From assembly GCA_024138025.1 (NCBI GenBank), contig JAMXBD010002805.1:62001-126000 (forward strand): 64,000 nucleotides of DNA, read 5' to 3'. Origin of the DNA: Combretum micranthum (lineage: Eukaryota; Streptophyta; Magnoliopsida; Myrtales; Combretaceae). This document shows positions 47,910 to 60,420 of the stretch, piece after piece. A program made the position numbers and the translations under genes. The notes under the pieces are model-generated. The model was not told the DNA's origin. It made no database searches and saw only the letters and a program-made list of their open reading frames with translations. The first letter of the stretch is position 1. Each line of letters opens with the position of its first letter.

Positions 47910-49384
47910 TCATATCATATGCATGAATTTAATGAAGTTGTCTCAATCATGATTTTGGTAAAGTAATGTTTTCTAGAAATTGGAAAAGCAAAACTTTAAA
48001 AATTTCCACTTAGCTTGTTGGAAAATTCGTTAGATTATTTTTAAGTGAGTATTTTCCTTTTAAATTCTATTTCCTTAGTTTTTTAAATTTCTAAAAAAAA
48101 TGATCTTTGTCTTTCTAAGTTTCTTATAACTTAATTTCTAGATGTTAAGAGGGTAGTTTCTAAATACTATTTGAGAGTAGTTAAAATTTATCAAACTTTA
48201 TATTTTCTTAACTTTTCCTAAAGTTTATTTCATTTAGTTAAAATAATTTCCTAAATTGTTTACTAATCTTATTTCTTAAGAACATTTTATGTCTATAAAA
48301 GAAACATTCTTGGTGATTTTTCAAACTAGTCTATTTCTTAATATTTTAGAGTATTGGTGAAACTTTCTTAACGAAGTTTGGTAAAGCTTTTGTTAATCAA
48401 GGATTTGAAATTTTAATTTTTAAAGAAAATTTTTTCACTTTATGGTTTTGTAAAGTGTATGTATGATATATCTACTTTATGTATTATCTAAAAATTCACA
48501 TGTTCTTTGGTTACTAAAAACTTATGATGAACTCCTCTAAATATTTGGAAAAGATTTGCTAAGATAATTCCTAAGTCTTTATGGGAAAAATCATTTCTTA
48601 CTTGACAAAATTTATTTTGGAAAAGAACTCTCAATTTCTCTTTTTATTTAAGAAAATCTTGTGAGACAACATCAATATGTTCATGCATGGATATGAATAT
48701 GTAGTATGAGAATATGAAAATATAAGAAAGACATAATAAGCAATATAATAAGCAAGTTAATATATCAAGTATTGGAAATCTTAGCTTCATCAAGGTAACC
48801 CAGTCAAGTATTGGGAGCCTTAACTTCATCAAGGCAACCCGAGGCTAAGAATAGACTAGTCGTAAACAGAGAAAAAGAAAAAGAAAAGAAAAAGCAGTAG
48901 TAATAGCAAGTTAGAGATAGTTAGTGAGCATTAGGCTCTAAAAATATAGATATACATAGACTTAATAATATACATAGAGTTATATTAGAGTATAATAACA
49001 ACAATAATATCGTTAATAATCAACATATATATAAGTATAATAACAACATAGTAAAATTGGAATTTCATGTATAATAACAAAACATGAACATGTTGTTGCT
49101 TTTACTGCTCATATGAGTTTCGAAATAATACAATGGTCATGCTAGTTATATGACATGGGTAAATCAAATAAGAATAGAAATTTTACCTAAAGTGTTTGTG
49201 TGGGATTATGTGGGTAGTAGAAAATAGTAGATGGTTTGTATGTAGGGGGGATTTTTTTTTTTTAAGTGATTGGTGAAAGAGAGTTTTGGTAGAGAGAAAT
49301 TTTTGTGGAGAGTGTTTGTGGAGTTAATTTGAACGGGTTTTGTTATGTGTAAAGATGGTGTGAAAGAAGTGAAGAGAAAGGAAG

Positions 49385-49392
49385 TATTTATA
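49385..49392 (-). promoter_or_regulatory. TATA box of G 5' LTR
   Basis: Minus-strand TATAAATA in the conserved position. As the 5' LTR of G it would have driven G transcription. Confidence 0.55.
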
Positions 49393-50071
49393 GAAATTTT
49401 GTAGTGGAAATTAGATGAAATAAAATAAATTGATGGAGGAAGAGAGAGGCGGCACTTGCCACTATTGAAAGAAGAGAGAGAGTGAATTATTTTGTTTGTT
49501 TTGTAATAAAAAGTAATAAAGATGTGAAGTATGATTGATGTGAAGGTATATTGGAAATGAAAAAAGTGGAAAAATAGGTATGTAGGTAGTAAGAATAGGT
49601 CGTATGGTAAAGTAGAGATAAATGAATAGTAGTATAGGACAATGAATATTAAACACGACTAATAATATACTGATAGTAAAGAAAATATGTGTATAAATGC
49701 AATATTTGTTATTTGTAGTTATCGAAAAATTACGAAACTGATATTTTTGAAATCCTTGTTTTAATTCGGTCCTAACGATGTCATCGCAATAATTTTACTA
49801 TTTTGAGCCTCGGGATACGCTTCTCGAGAGCTTATCCTGTTTGGGTCTAAATGATACTCAAAATTCACGAATCTAATATTTTTACGTTTCTTTATATTAT
49901 TACGAAGTATTATCACTAATTATTTCAACTTTGTTTTCTAGGGCTAAAGAATACGGATTGTCAAATCTAATTATAGGGTTTGTACCAATCTTTTGTTGAC
50001 CTTTAGAGTTTCCGGTTTACTTTTGATTCTAAGATTAAGCTTATAATAAATTAAAATTTCAAGGGTTTACA

Positions 50072-50691
50072 ACACACATAAAGGCCGATGGCGTTGTAGG
50101 CTGGCATACAAGTTCCTCGTTTCCTTCAATCCTTGATTTTGTAATCCTCTAGGTCGAGCTTTATTTTATTGGTTCTGGAACCTAAGTAAGCTGATTCCCA
50201 TCATCTCTACAGGACTATGGAAGATTTGCCCTCAAATCTTGATCAATTGTAAACTTATGCTCATCGCTTATTTTTGTCTTGTAAGCTAAACTTGAGACTG
50301 GACTTTTCCTTGTAATCTTCTACTATTGATAGATTATTCCAAAAACTTGCATCTTGCTTTGCATAGCTTTCTTGAACCTCTTTGCCCTTGCTTTTGTGAT
50401 GGGTCTCTTAGGTAAAGTCATGGGATCCTTACTCTTCGTTACCTGATTTGCATCATTACCCCCTTCCTCAAGATGATTTATCCTCGAATCAAACTCATCA
50501 CCTACATCAAAAGGAGAACGATCACTAACATTAAATGTAGTACTGATATTATAATCACCAGGTAGATCCAATTTGTAGGCATTGTCATTAATTCTTTCCA
50601 TAACTTGGAAGGGTCTATCTCTTCTTGGATGCAATTTAAATTTCCTTTGATGTGGAAACTGTTCTTTCCCTATATGCACCCAAACCCAATC
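50072..50691 (-). pseudogene. Element E integrase C-terminus and 3' flank
   Basis: The minus-strand frame 50323-50691 starts inside integrase with DWVWVHIGKEQFP, followed by KFKLHPRRDRPFQV and RINDNAYKLDLP, the GPY/F-like C-terminal module of gypsy integrases. A charged tail follows, with VTKSKDPMTLP and ITKARAKRF. It is the direct continuation of 55070-55372, split by solo LTR D. 50072-50322 is non-coding 3' flank up to the G LTR. The element clade is not clear. Confidence 0.82.
50687..50691. repeat. TSD of solo LTR D (left), CAATC
   Basis: Identical to 55065-55069. Removing the LTR and one copy restores EPGDWVWVH in element E. Confidence 0.93.
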
Positions 50692-53070
50692 TGTCAAGGA
50701 TTACCCTAAACGTGATAGTCCGCCGTACATAATACTAAAGCCTAAGAATGACTACCTCAGTCATGCAAATGCTTCTATATCATGTACAAGGCGTACATCA
50801 TAACCAAGGGAACGCATCAGAGTAGCATAATTTACATTGATAATGATTAAGTAACAAAGCAAGGAGAATACTTATCATAAAACATAGACATGGTAAATTA
50901 CAATTTTTAGGGGCATATCCCTCTATTGTCTTCAAGTTGAAATAAATACACTTCTTAGAAATTTACTCACAGAGCATACATTCATATAAGGAACCTTACG
51001 AGGTAACTTCACTCTATGTTCCCATTACCTTCATAAGAGTTTAACATCCTTCCATGACTTCCTTAATGTCATGATTTTCGATTTAAGCCACGGGTATACC
51101 TGATGGGGGTATAAGCTTACAACTAGCTTAATGAGGTATTCTTTTTCATTCGTACCATGGTTTCAAATAAGTTTATTTATATTTTCACACATATACTATA
51201 TATACAATGTAATAATCACATGATTTCACAATTATATATAGTCATTCGGAAACCATATATAGAACGTATTTACCCCTCCGTATTAAAGGTTAAGGAATTG
51301 TTGATGAAGATCCTCGACCTTCTACTACTGGTCCCCACGTCTCCATCCAAAGCGTTCGGTGGGCTCGGCTTCGAACCTAGAGTTGCATTCCCTGAGTGAT
51401 TTAGATTCTTTAGGAAGGAACATGGTTTGTGTCCCAGTACGATAACAGCCAATCCAACTCTATGCATAGGAGTAGCAACCTTCTGAAAGAAATGTGACTC
51501 GATGGATGCTATGCGTGAGCATTTTATTTTTCTTAAGCCAAACCTTATTAAGGTTTATTAGGGGGCGAACAATCAATTTAGCAAACATTAAGCAGTCATA
51601 CAAATAAGTAAATAAAACACTTAAACAGGCAGTTTGAAGTTGCGATATTCTTAATTCTCATTTCACACATAAGCATAGAATCACATATATACATATCCCC
51701 GGATTCCCCATACATATCCATTTTTATCTTTTCTTAGTATACTAATGCCACTACTTTACAAGCACAAGCAAAGTAACGAAATTAAGAGGAATAACTCACT
51801 CGTCCATTTCGTAATCTTTTTAGTCATAGAAATCCTCAAGAAAGGTAATCTCATATCCTTCATCACCTAGACAAAAGAAATACTGGGATGAGTATTTCGT
51901 AGAAAATCTACTTAAACTTTCTAATTCTATTTCACCATATTCGTCAAAACATAGAATAAAATTCAATTTAAAATGACCGTAACTTTACTCATTTTAACTC
52001 GGAATTTCGCATATAATATACTGTTTTCTACCTATTCGAAAAGATCTATCCATTTCTAAGGTTATTTTTGTTATATAAGGTTGTTTGGGTTCCAAAACTG
52101 TAGGGTACAGATTCATCACGAAATTTGTAGTTTTCAAAACATAAGTTTACAGACTTTTTCTTATCCAAATATACTTGTACCAAAATGTAGATAGTAGTAT
52201 AGTTGAAAAAGATCCTTTAAATATATGTATAGACTCATTTTGTATGCAAGATTCTAATGGTGTTGTTTCAACGATTATATTTCATAAAACAATATCTTGT
52301 GGTGTTAGAAGACTTGTATCTTAACAATTTCTTTCTTAAGTGTTTTGAATGAATTTCATAATCTCTTGAGTTATTATAAGTATATTCTTATAATAAATTT
52401 TCCCTTAGCTTTGGTCTTTTACAATTTTTACTTTTAGTGATAAAAAAATGAAGTCTTCAAGAGTTTTATTAAGTTGTTGCTAAGTCAAACAATTTTGTGT
52501 TGTGTATATTTTCTTTTAAAGAAATGACTTTGATAAATAATTATTTTTATATTTTCATTTTCCAACTTCTTTAAAAATAAACTTCATTTCTAAAACATGG
52601 TCTTTTAATTCTTTGACTAATTTATTTGGGAAGGAAATCATGTCTTAATATTTTCTTAAGTTTTTAATAATATCTATTGTTTTTGAAATCTTCACTGTTT
52701 ATATTCTTTTATTTCTTTGAAAATGAGTTTATCATTTAAAAATCTTGATAAACTTTTATTTTTCTAAGTGATTTTATAATTGAGTGAGTTGATTTTATAT
52801 CAACTTATAAAACTTAGTTTAGTTATTACTTTTGGTAAAATTCCTACAAGTAAGCTTTTTGAGAAAAGTTTATTAGCAAATAATTCTTATTACTGAGTTT
52901 TAATAAACTTCATGTGACTTATCATAATAAAAGAAAATGTTTATTTTGTTAGTTAACCTCTTTGAGAAAATCATCTTTATTGTTATCTAGGAAAAAATCT
53001 TAGTGAGATTGAAAAGAAGGTGAAAAAGAAAATTTTTCTTGTGGATGTGATACAAAATCTTGATTTGGTG

Positions 53071-53106
<36 letters not shown>

Positions 53107-55064
53107 AAGGTTGGTTTCATTTCCTTTATTAAAGAAAATTCTACTTTAGATTTTTGTTGAGACAATATCATTATGGTTCTACATGTACATGAGCATGTAA
53201 AATAATAAGAATATGAGAAAGATACCAAAAGCAAATAATAATAAGCAAGATAATCACAATATTAAGTATTAGGAACTTAGCTCCATCAAGGTAACCCAGT
53301 CAAGTATTGGGAGCCTTATCTTCATCAAGCATCCCGAGACTAAGAATATATTAGTCCCAAAAAGAATAAAGAAAGAAAATGTTGTTTTGACTTGATAAGG
53401 ACAAGTCTAGTCTTAAAATAGCATAAAATAAATAAATTGCAAAGCATAAAATCAAATAAATAACAAGAAAGCTTATATGCTCTAAAGATTATATATAAAT
53501 ACATAAATATATTTAGTTAGTTATGAATAAAAAGTTAGCATAATAATAACAATAATAACGAATAATAATATTAATAACAACATGTATAAAAACATAATAA
53601 CAAGATAATAAAACAGGAATTTCATGTGCAAGAACAAACATGAACATGTTGTTGCTTTTACTACTCATGTGAGTTTCAAAACAACACCATAGTCATGTTA
53701 AATTACATGACATGGACAAATTAAATGGTTGGAAAAGTTTACCTAAAGTGTTTATGTGGTATGAAGATGGTAGATGAATGTGATATTATATGGGTAGTAG
53801 AAAATAAGAGATGGTTTGTGTGTAGAGGAGGATTTTTATGAGTGTTTGGTTAAAAAGAGTTTTGGTAGAGAGAAATCTTTATGGAGGGTGTTTGTGTAGT
53901 GAATTTGAGAGAGTTTTTGTAGTAAAATGAGTTGTGTGAAAGAATGAAGGAGGAATGGGGTATTTATAGAATTTTAGAGTAGAAATTGGATATAATTAAA
54001 TAAATTGAAAAAGAAAATAATTTGATGGAGAAGAGAGAGAGTGTGCACCGGCCATATGAGAGAGAGGGAGAGAAAATTGTTTTATTTGTTGTTTTATAAT
54101 AAAAAGTAATTAAGATGTGAAGTATGGTTGATGTGAAGGTGTATTGGAAATAAAAAAAAGTAGGAAAAATAGGTATATAGGTAGTAAGAAAAAGTAGAGA
54201 TAGATAAATAGTAATGAATAGTAGAATATGCGTATAAATGCGATATCTGTGATTTTTAATTGCCGAAAAATTTTAAAACTGATATTTTTGAAAACCTTAT
54301 ATCTTTACGAGTCTATTGGTATTAATGGAATATTTTTTCCATCTGGTGTACCAGGGCACAATTTTCGAAAACTGATCCCGTTCAAATCCGAAGGACACTA
54401 GAAATTCACGAATCTGATATTTTTAAGCTTCCCTATATTATTACGAACTATTATCAACAATTATTTTCATTCCGTTGCTTAGGTTTTAAGAGCACAGGAT
54501 TGCCGGATCTTAAACAATAGGGTTTGTTGTAAACTTTGTTGACTTTTAGGGTTCCGGTTCGACTTTCAACTTGTTGATTTTATTCGTATGATTCTAAAAC
54601 TTTGGGGTTTTGTCCGTATTATATTTTTAGTTCGACGAGTATTGTTTATCTCATTTTATTGGTGATTATCTAATATTTTCAATTCTCGGGATCGTTTAAC
54701 CAAGTCAGGGTTATAGGTTGACTCTGTTTAACTTTTGGTAAAAATTGAAAATTTTTATTCTAAAATTCACCGAAGGATTTAAGGTCTTAGTATTTTGTTG
54801 TCGAGCGTTATTTAGATGTATCATCTTGATTTGCATGTTAGAAATCAGATAGATGATTTGATTGGTGTACGGATGTTGAATCAATCGATTGTTGAATTTT
54901 CAGTTTTGTTTTGAGGGTTTTCGTTTTGCAAGATTAAGAATTCTCATGTTTGACCTTATTTTGGAATTTTTGTTTTAACTTGGGTTGATTTTCATGGTTT
55001 CAGTTTTTAGTTTCTGATTTCTATGATTATTTTCTAAAAATTATGAAAATTTCAAGGGTTTACA
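50692..55064 (-). repeat. Solo LTR D (4,373 bp)
   Basis: Begins TGTCAAGGATTACCCTAAACG (a short deletion relative to TGTCACGCCCCGAAGGGTACCC) and ends TTCAAGGGTTTACA, with TSD CAATC. It contains the core (about 51960-52045), a TATA box at 53961 and an AT run at 53076-53101. It is closest to LTR B, with shared blocks throughout. No internal region. Confidence 0.93.
53961..53968 (-). promoter_or_regulatory. TATA box of solo LTR D
   Basis: Minus-strand TATAAATA followed by CCCC, in the conserved position. Confidence 0.55.
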
Positions 55065-55069
55065 CAATC

Positions 55070-55372
55070 ACCAGGTTCAAAGATCACTTTCCTTCTTCCC
55101 TTGTTGACCTGTCGTGTGATTTGTTTATTCCTCTTTTCAATATTTATGTTCACATTTTCATGCAATGTCTTCACCAAATCAACCTTCTTTTTCCCATCAA
55201 GACTACTCTTTTCTTCACATGGTAGAGGAATTAAATCCAAAGGAGTTAGTGGATTGAAGCCATATACAATCCCAAATAGTCGAAAACCTATACTAAAATG
55301 AACCATAAGCGATCTGCCTTGAGACCCAACACCTTTACGCTTGGAAACAACTATCCCTGATAGTCTGATCAA
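55070..55372 (-). pseudogene. Element E integrase, central fragment
   Basis: Minus-strand frame with FGIVYGFNPLTPLDL, then DLVKTLHENVNINIEKRN and GRRKVIFEPGD, which is the segment between the integrase core and the GPY/F module in plant gypsy elements. It runs into 50691 once LTR D is removed. The DDE core further upstream is not recognisable beyond 55372. Confidence 0.8.
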
Positions 55373-55860
55373 GTTGGTAAGGGAAAAACCTCAACTTAAT
55401 GGCAAATTTATGCCAAAGAACCTTAGTTGTTGTGACTAACTCAAGTAATTAGCTTTGGTTGTTCAAGATGATTCAAGCACGAATCAAAGTGAGAAAAAAA
55501 AAAAAAAAACCTCTCAAGATCACTATTTGTCTATTAATGTATGTAAAATATTTATAGACATTGAACATGCTCACATACCCTCAAATTAACTAAAATTTGT
55601 AATGGGGTTAAGTGAGTAGCAAAAAGAGGCCCACACTTCCCAAATACATAAGATAACCTAATAAAACTTAGTATGGGATTATAATATATCATAAGGTGCC
55701 TAAAAACTCTATAAACTATCCAAGACAAGCATTTTAATAGCCTAAAACAAAATATAAAAAGTTGGTCCAACTTAATACAAAGATCTTTTACTTAACTTGC
55801 ATCCCTTCTTGAAGCTTCGATCTTCATGCCTTCTCTTCTAGCAATTAAATTATATTAAAG
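55373..55860. other. Unassigned AT-rich spacer
   Basis: No coding signal. It has an A-run at 55494-55510. It lies between two gypsy pol tails on the same strand and might be the 3' region or LTR of the right-hand one, but I cannot find matching ends. Confidence 0.4.
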
Positions 55861-55866
55861 TATGAT

Positions 55867-56104
55867 TTGAGTCTTGTAAGCTAAGCTTAAGACTGGACTC
55901 ATCCATGCAATCTTCCATTGTTGATAGATTATTCCACAAGCCTTGCATAGCTTCCCTAAACCTTTTTTCCCTTGCCCTTGTGATTGGTCCTAGAGGTAAT
56001 GTCATGGGATCCTTGCTCTTAGTCACCTGAATCGCATCAGTTTTTCTATTCCCATTCTTTGTGTTCAAGTTTTTGCTTTTCATTTCTCTATTTACTTTGA
56101 TCAT
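55867..56104 (-). pseudogene. Second gypsy pol tail related to element E
   Basis: The minus-strand frame holds VTKSKDPMTLPLGPITRARE, nearly the same as the end of element E pol, and the following nucleotides also match (GATAGATTATTCCA...). The upstream GPY/F module is missing. It is a separate copy, about 5.5 kb from the first. Confidence 0.75.
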
Positions 56105-57744
56105 AAGTTCTAGAATAGGTTCATGTTTAAGTTTGGGAAGTTCTTAGAGTGCCTCAATGGTTGCCTCTAAGCATGCACAAAGGGGATCCCACCCCTCCTC
56201 CCCTTCAGGCGGGGCAACACAATCGATTATTTTGCTTTAAAAGAGGTAGACGAAGGCTAGTGTTATCTATCCTCTCAGCTATGTTTGAAATTTTTTATCG
56301 GATTAGAATCCAATGTAATGTTTTAATAGGAAAGTTTTCTAATAGTTGAATCTTCCTAGTGGCTCAGTTTTTAGATGAGGTGGTCAGGCGATACACAAAG
56401 ATAGAAGTGCCAAGTCTTGTTGATCAAGAGACCATGAAGGAGATCACCTCTTTTGCTGAGTATGGCTTGTAGCAATTTCCTTAATGTAGTTGAAATTTTA
56501 CTTAGGTCTTTGTTGATTGAACTTTGCTTATATAGCTTAGTATCTTTTTTCTTGATTAGGAAGGTGAATCTTCCCCACATAAAAAAGTCCTTTTGGTTAA
56601 TTTATTAAGACCCCCTTAGTTTATTTTAGGCAAGTGCTAACTAATCGCTGGAATTCCTTTTCTGGAAGCATGTCTCCCTTTTAGGAATCTCAGACTCCCT
56701 TTATGGTAATTAAGAGGCTTAATCAAGCAATTTCCTTTTCTAGGCACCCAAAGCAGTAGTTTTCTATGGCTTTGTAGAAGCCACTATCTTCTAAGCTAGG
56801 GAGCTCGACTTATGCAATCATGAGGTTGGATTGGGTCCATGAGGCCCATGATGAAAAATAGCCATCGGCATCTATTTTAAACCCTAAACACATATTACAA
56901 TTCAAACCAACTACATGTGACCAAAATTCTTTGTTTTCACAAATCAATACATATCCTCTATTCACCATCTAGAACATCTTCAAAGCTAGGATGTTCCAAA
57001 AACCCACTAATTGGTTGCAATTAGCAATATAATAGTTTATATGGCCACCACTTATATCTGAAAAAATATGAAAGAATAAGTCACAACCCTATACACATAT
57101 ACTACAACCACTTATTTGTGATCAACCATTGACACATTTACATCAAACATCAAATTAATCAAGAACCAGCTTTTTATTATCTCTAGTTTAAGTTGCACAA
57201 ATAACAAAATGATAACTCAGTATATCGCTACACACACACATAATAATATATACATACAATGTTTGGTATTCCATAATATCCATGAGTTCAAATTACCGAA
57301 ACTTACCCTAATCCTATCCAAGTGCAACTCCACGTAGGGACAATGCTATAGAAAGACATGCATTAGCAACACCGGTGCTCTTGGTCCACTAACTACATGA
57401 GTAACAAGCAAATTGTGTGGTTGAGTATTTAATTAGATAGTTTAAGATCCTATCTTAGACAAGTACAAGCAACAAACATGGTATATGAGTTCTTAAAGCG
57501 TTACATGAATGTGTAATTAAAGCTATAAGATTCCTAGATATTGATATAAGAAGTAATTTAAAAGGTATTTCGAATCATTTTTCATCCCTTAATCTCACTT
57601 ATTACTCATTAGTCTTGTATAACTCCACATAAACCAACTTATGGTTATCATTTGGCCATTTGACACATAATCATATGAAATTACTATTTAATTTCGTTGT
57701 ATCTTGATTTCAAGGTTTATGTAGTTCAAACCTAAAGAAAGGGT

Positions 57745-57905
57745 TCAACATGACCTATACATGAGCTCATGCAGGGGTCATGTTGATCATATGGATCTTA
57801 GAAACTTAACATGACCTATACACAATCTCATGTAAGGGTTGTATGAATCTTAGAAGCTCAACACGACCTATACATGACCTCATGCAAGGTGGTCATGTTG
57901 GCTCA
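57745..57905. repeat. About 3 imperfect tandem units (CATGACCTATACA...)
   Basis: Three units of about 55-65 bp, each with (AAC)ATGACCTATACA followed by CTCATG(C/T)A and a GGTCATGTTG- or GGTTGTATG-like end. They differ by many point changes. Confidence 0.7.
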
Positions 57906-57969
57906 GTAACATCACATTTGTAAAATTTTTCCAATTCTTTCCCAAAAATTTAGTTTTTATGTGTTAAAC

Positions 57970-58305
57970 TTGCAATTTATCCACCAAAAACTCGTCTAAA
58001 AATATACTAGCACTCCATTAACATTTTCAAAACAAGATCAAGATTTGAAAAATGACTTACTTAAGTCTTTTAATCTTCTTGTTCTTGTACCATTTCTTGA
58101 CTTAAATGCCTACAACCATAAACATCATTAAGTCCTATTATGTGCTCTTAACACATGCAATTTATCCACCAAAACTCATCGATAGAAACCAACACCCAGT
58201 AACATTTCTAAGACAAGAACAAGATTTGAAAAATAACTTAAGTCTTTTAATCTTCTTGTTTTTATACCCTTTCTTGACTTAAATGCCTACGACCATAAAC
58301 TTGTT
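57970..58305. repeat. About 175-bp tandem duplication
   Basis: Two copies (about 57970-58122 and 58153-58302) share GCAATTTATCCACCAAAA, CAAGATTTGAAAAAT, CTTTTAATCTTCTTGTT and TTCTTGACTTAAATGCCTAC in the same order, with small indels. Confidence 0.85.
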
Positions 58306-58570
58306 AAATCCCAACTCGCGTAGTCATTCATAAAATCTTCCTCAACTTCTAGAAATTTCTAGGAAAAGAAAATTCAAAACTTAAAAAACATCCAAACACA
58401 TCCTTTAAGGTATCTTTCAACCATTAGTTATCAAGGCAAGAAAGAACACGACTTATTGGATTTGCATTATCAAAAACTCAATGTTGAAAGAAAGAAATTT
58501 CTAATTGGAATAGAAATTATCAATTTGGATGAAAGAAAAAGAAGCATACTATTGATGGTAAATAATAAAT

Positions 58571-59350
58571 TGTAGTCCAATTGGCCCACCATAAGTCTCA
58601 CATGGAACAAAAGGCCCATGAGGAGCACAAAGACCCATTGGCTCAGCCATCCTACCGAGATTTTGCTCTAGCTAAGATCTTGGTCCTTGACTTCCTAAGG
58701 AGCCCATATTAGAATGGACCTCAATCTCAACTCAACTATCTTAGCACCTTAGTTCAAGGAAATCCGAGGTCCTCCTTGTGCCACATTGTAACTTCCAAGT
58801 GGAGCCTATGGTGACATACCCTATGACTTCATGACAAGTCTTTCTCCCTTAACGAAAAGCTATGAACTCCCTAACGAGCTACCTTCTCTAGACTTACTAG
58901 ATGCTCCTAACATGTTCCTAATCCCATAGTTAGGGTTAGGAGATAACCATCACTACTCTGGCCACACTCCATGCTCCACCAGCTCTTTCTCCTTAAGTCC
59001 AAGTCAATTACCAACCTAGGGTCATCTACACTAATAGAATAGATACAATGGGGGGCATTTTGGTATGCCATCATCTATAAATAGTCTTTCCCTCTAACCG
59101 GATTAGGGCAACTGAAGACTCCATGTTTCAGAATTTACACACTCTATAACTACCTTTTGAATTATTAGAAAAGGAGACCCACGACTAATTCAATAAGTGG
59201 AGTAACCACCTTGGACAACTTCCTTGTGCACCACTAACTAACTTAATCATTAAATTGATCGCACTTGAGAACCTTCTTGCGCACCACTGATTGGTTTTTT
59301 GTGTTTGCATGTCCTTAATTTTATTAGCAGAATCAACACCTGCAACACGT
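58571..59350. repeat. LTR-like stretch, unclassified
   Basis: A possible old LTR. TGTAGTCCAATTGGCCC is at one end and ...ATCAACACCTGCAACA at the other, with a TATA-like CTATAAATAG at about 59077 followed by a leader of the type seen in plant LTRs. No TSD was found (TAAAT versus CGTAT) and there is no second copy in the window. Confidence 0.3.
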
Positions 59351-60420
59351 ATATTTTTTTTTTTTTCTTTTCACATATCTAGGTTTAAATCTTTTTAGAA
59401 ACCATTATACCCTTTATCTTATGATTTATTTAATTTTGTATAACTTATTTCAATTCTCATTGAGTATAAGTCATCCATGTAGTTTTTCTCTGACATAAGA
59501 AATTCCCTTATTTTATAAATGCTAGAAGCCATAATTAGCCAAAAAAAAAAAAAAAAAAAGTAGTCCAACAAATTAAATGTGAAAAATTTTGCCACTCCGC
59601 CAACCCAACGAAAATTTGTTTCTTTTTTATCAAACTTATCTTAGCAAAGGTTGACCTAACCATGATTGTATCAAAATTAATAATAAATACGGGTTTGACA
59701 GTTGGATTATCGTCATAGACTATCCCAAAAGCTCTAGCAAACATATGAAGCGAAAGAAAGCCTATGGCTTTTTTATTATTTATGTACAAGTAAAAGCACA
59801 ATATTAAAATCCTCAATATGGTACCTGTGCATGTGTTACACTTGAAATTAATCAATGGCTTATTTGACTTTCTGCCGTCTCCTTTTTTCTGTCTTTGAAA
59901 GTTCATCAAATGTCTGTATCCAGAGCTAGATTTGAACTGATCAACTTGAATGAAACGGGTAAGTTATGATAAATATTAAGCAGGACTGAATAGTGTCTTT
60001 CTCCATTGGACAATGTTCTACTATATGCCCAACGCTGAACAACACCGCTGTTGTGAGCATAAGTGTTGATGGGGAAAGGAGGAGGAAGAAAGATACCTAA
60101 CTACAGATTTTCCAAATTGCGGCCACAAAATTTACTTCTTTATGTTACACGGATTCCCCTCCCACATATAGGATTGAATTACCATTAAAAGCCAGAGGAG
60201 AAATTTTAAAATCCAAAATCATTATTTAGCTTGGAATTCAATTTTGCTTCTTAAACATTATATATAACGTTAAGGAATTTAGAGTACATCAGCGAAGTAA
60301 CAGTAGTGATATTAATAACTGAAATACTGGTGATTAAAATAAGGATTAAAATAGTGACACGGTAATAGATTAATATAATAATAGTAAAGTAATAATAGCA
60401 GAGAACGAGGCAGTTGCCCA
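59351..60420. other. Region downstream of NSP2-like gene, no gene seen
   Basis: AT-rich, with an A-run at 59540-59558. The 124-codon minus frame at 59535-59909 is low-complexity at its end and has no recognisable domain. The part next to 60420 is presumably the 3' UTR of the GRAS gene. Confidence 0.5.

Larger units (their letters stand above)
36166..50071 (-). mobile_element. Element G: Tekay-like chromovirus with pre-gag ORF, 3' part missing
   Basis: Minus-strand element with the 5' LTR (42849-50071, carrying a nested solo LTR), primer site (42831-42842), a 360-codon pre-gag frame, gag and the start of protease. RT, RNase H, integrase and the matching 3' LTR are absent; protease is cut at 36165 by LTR B. 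Gag and protease resemble element F. A plus-strand solo LTR (38565-41883) interrupts the pre-gag frame. Confidence 0.82.
42849..50071 (-). repeat. Element G 5' LTR, split by a solo LTR
   Basis: Starts TGTGACGCCCCGAAGG at 42849 next to the primer site and ends AAGGGTTTACA at 50071. A second LTR (43565-47075) splits it; without that it is about 3.7 kb. Segments 42849-43564 and 47076-50071 join in the expected order (GGCTCCTA...CGCC repeats on both sides). The core lies at about 47616-47702, (TA)n at 47879-47906. The next 5 bp (ACACA) find no partner because the other end of G is lost. Confidence 0.85.
56105..58560. other. Intergenic, no gene seen
   Basis: AT-rich, with no ORF of recognisable type on either strand. 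It contains the two local tandem duplications listed separately. Confidence 0.6.

Noticed and set aside
31848..50071. LTR B and the G 5' LTR taken as the two LTRs of one element
   Set aside because: They belong to different subfamilies, flanks do not match, and no polypurine tract precedes LTR B.
55373..55860. LTR of element E
   Set aside because: No TG...CA pair, TSD or second copy could be identified; left as unassigned spacer.
59535..59909. 124-codon minus-strand ORF as a possible gene
   Set aside because: No recognisable domain, C-terminus made by an A/T homopolymer, AT-rich codons, no family features.
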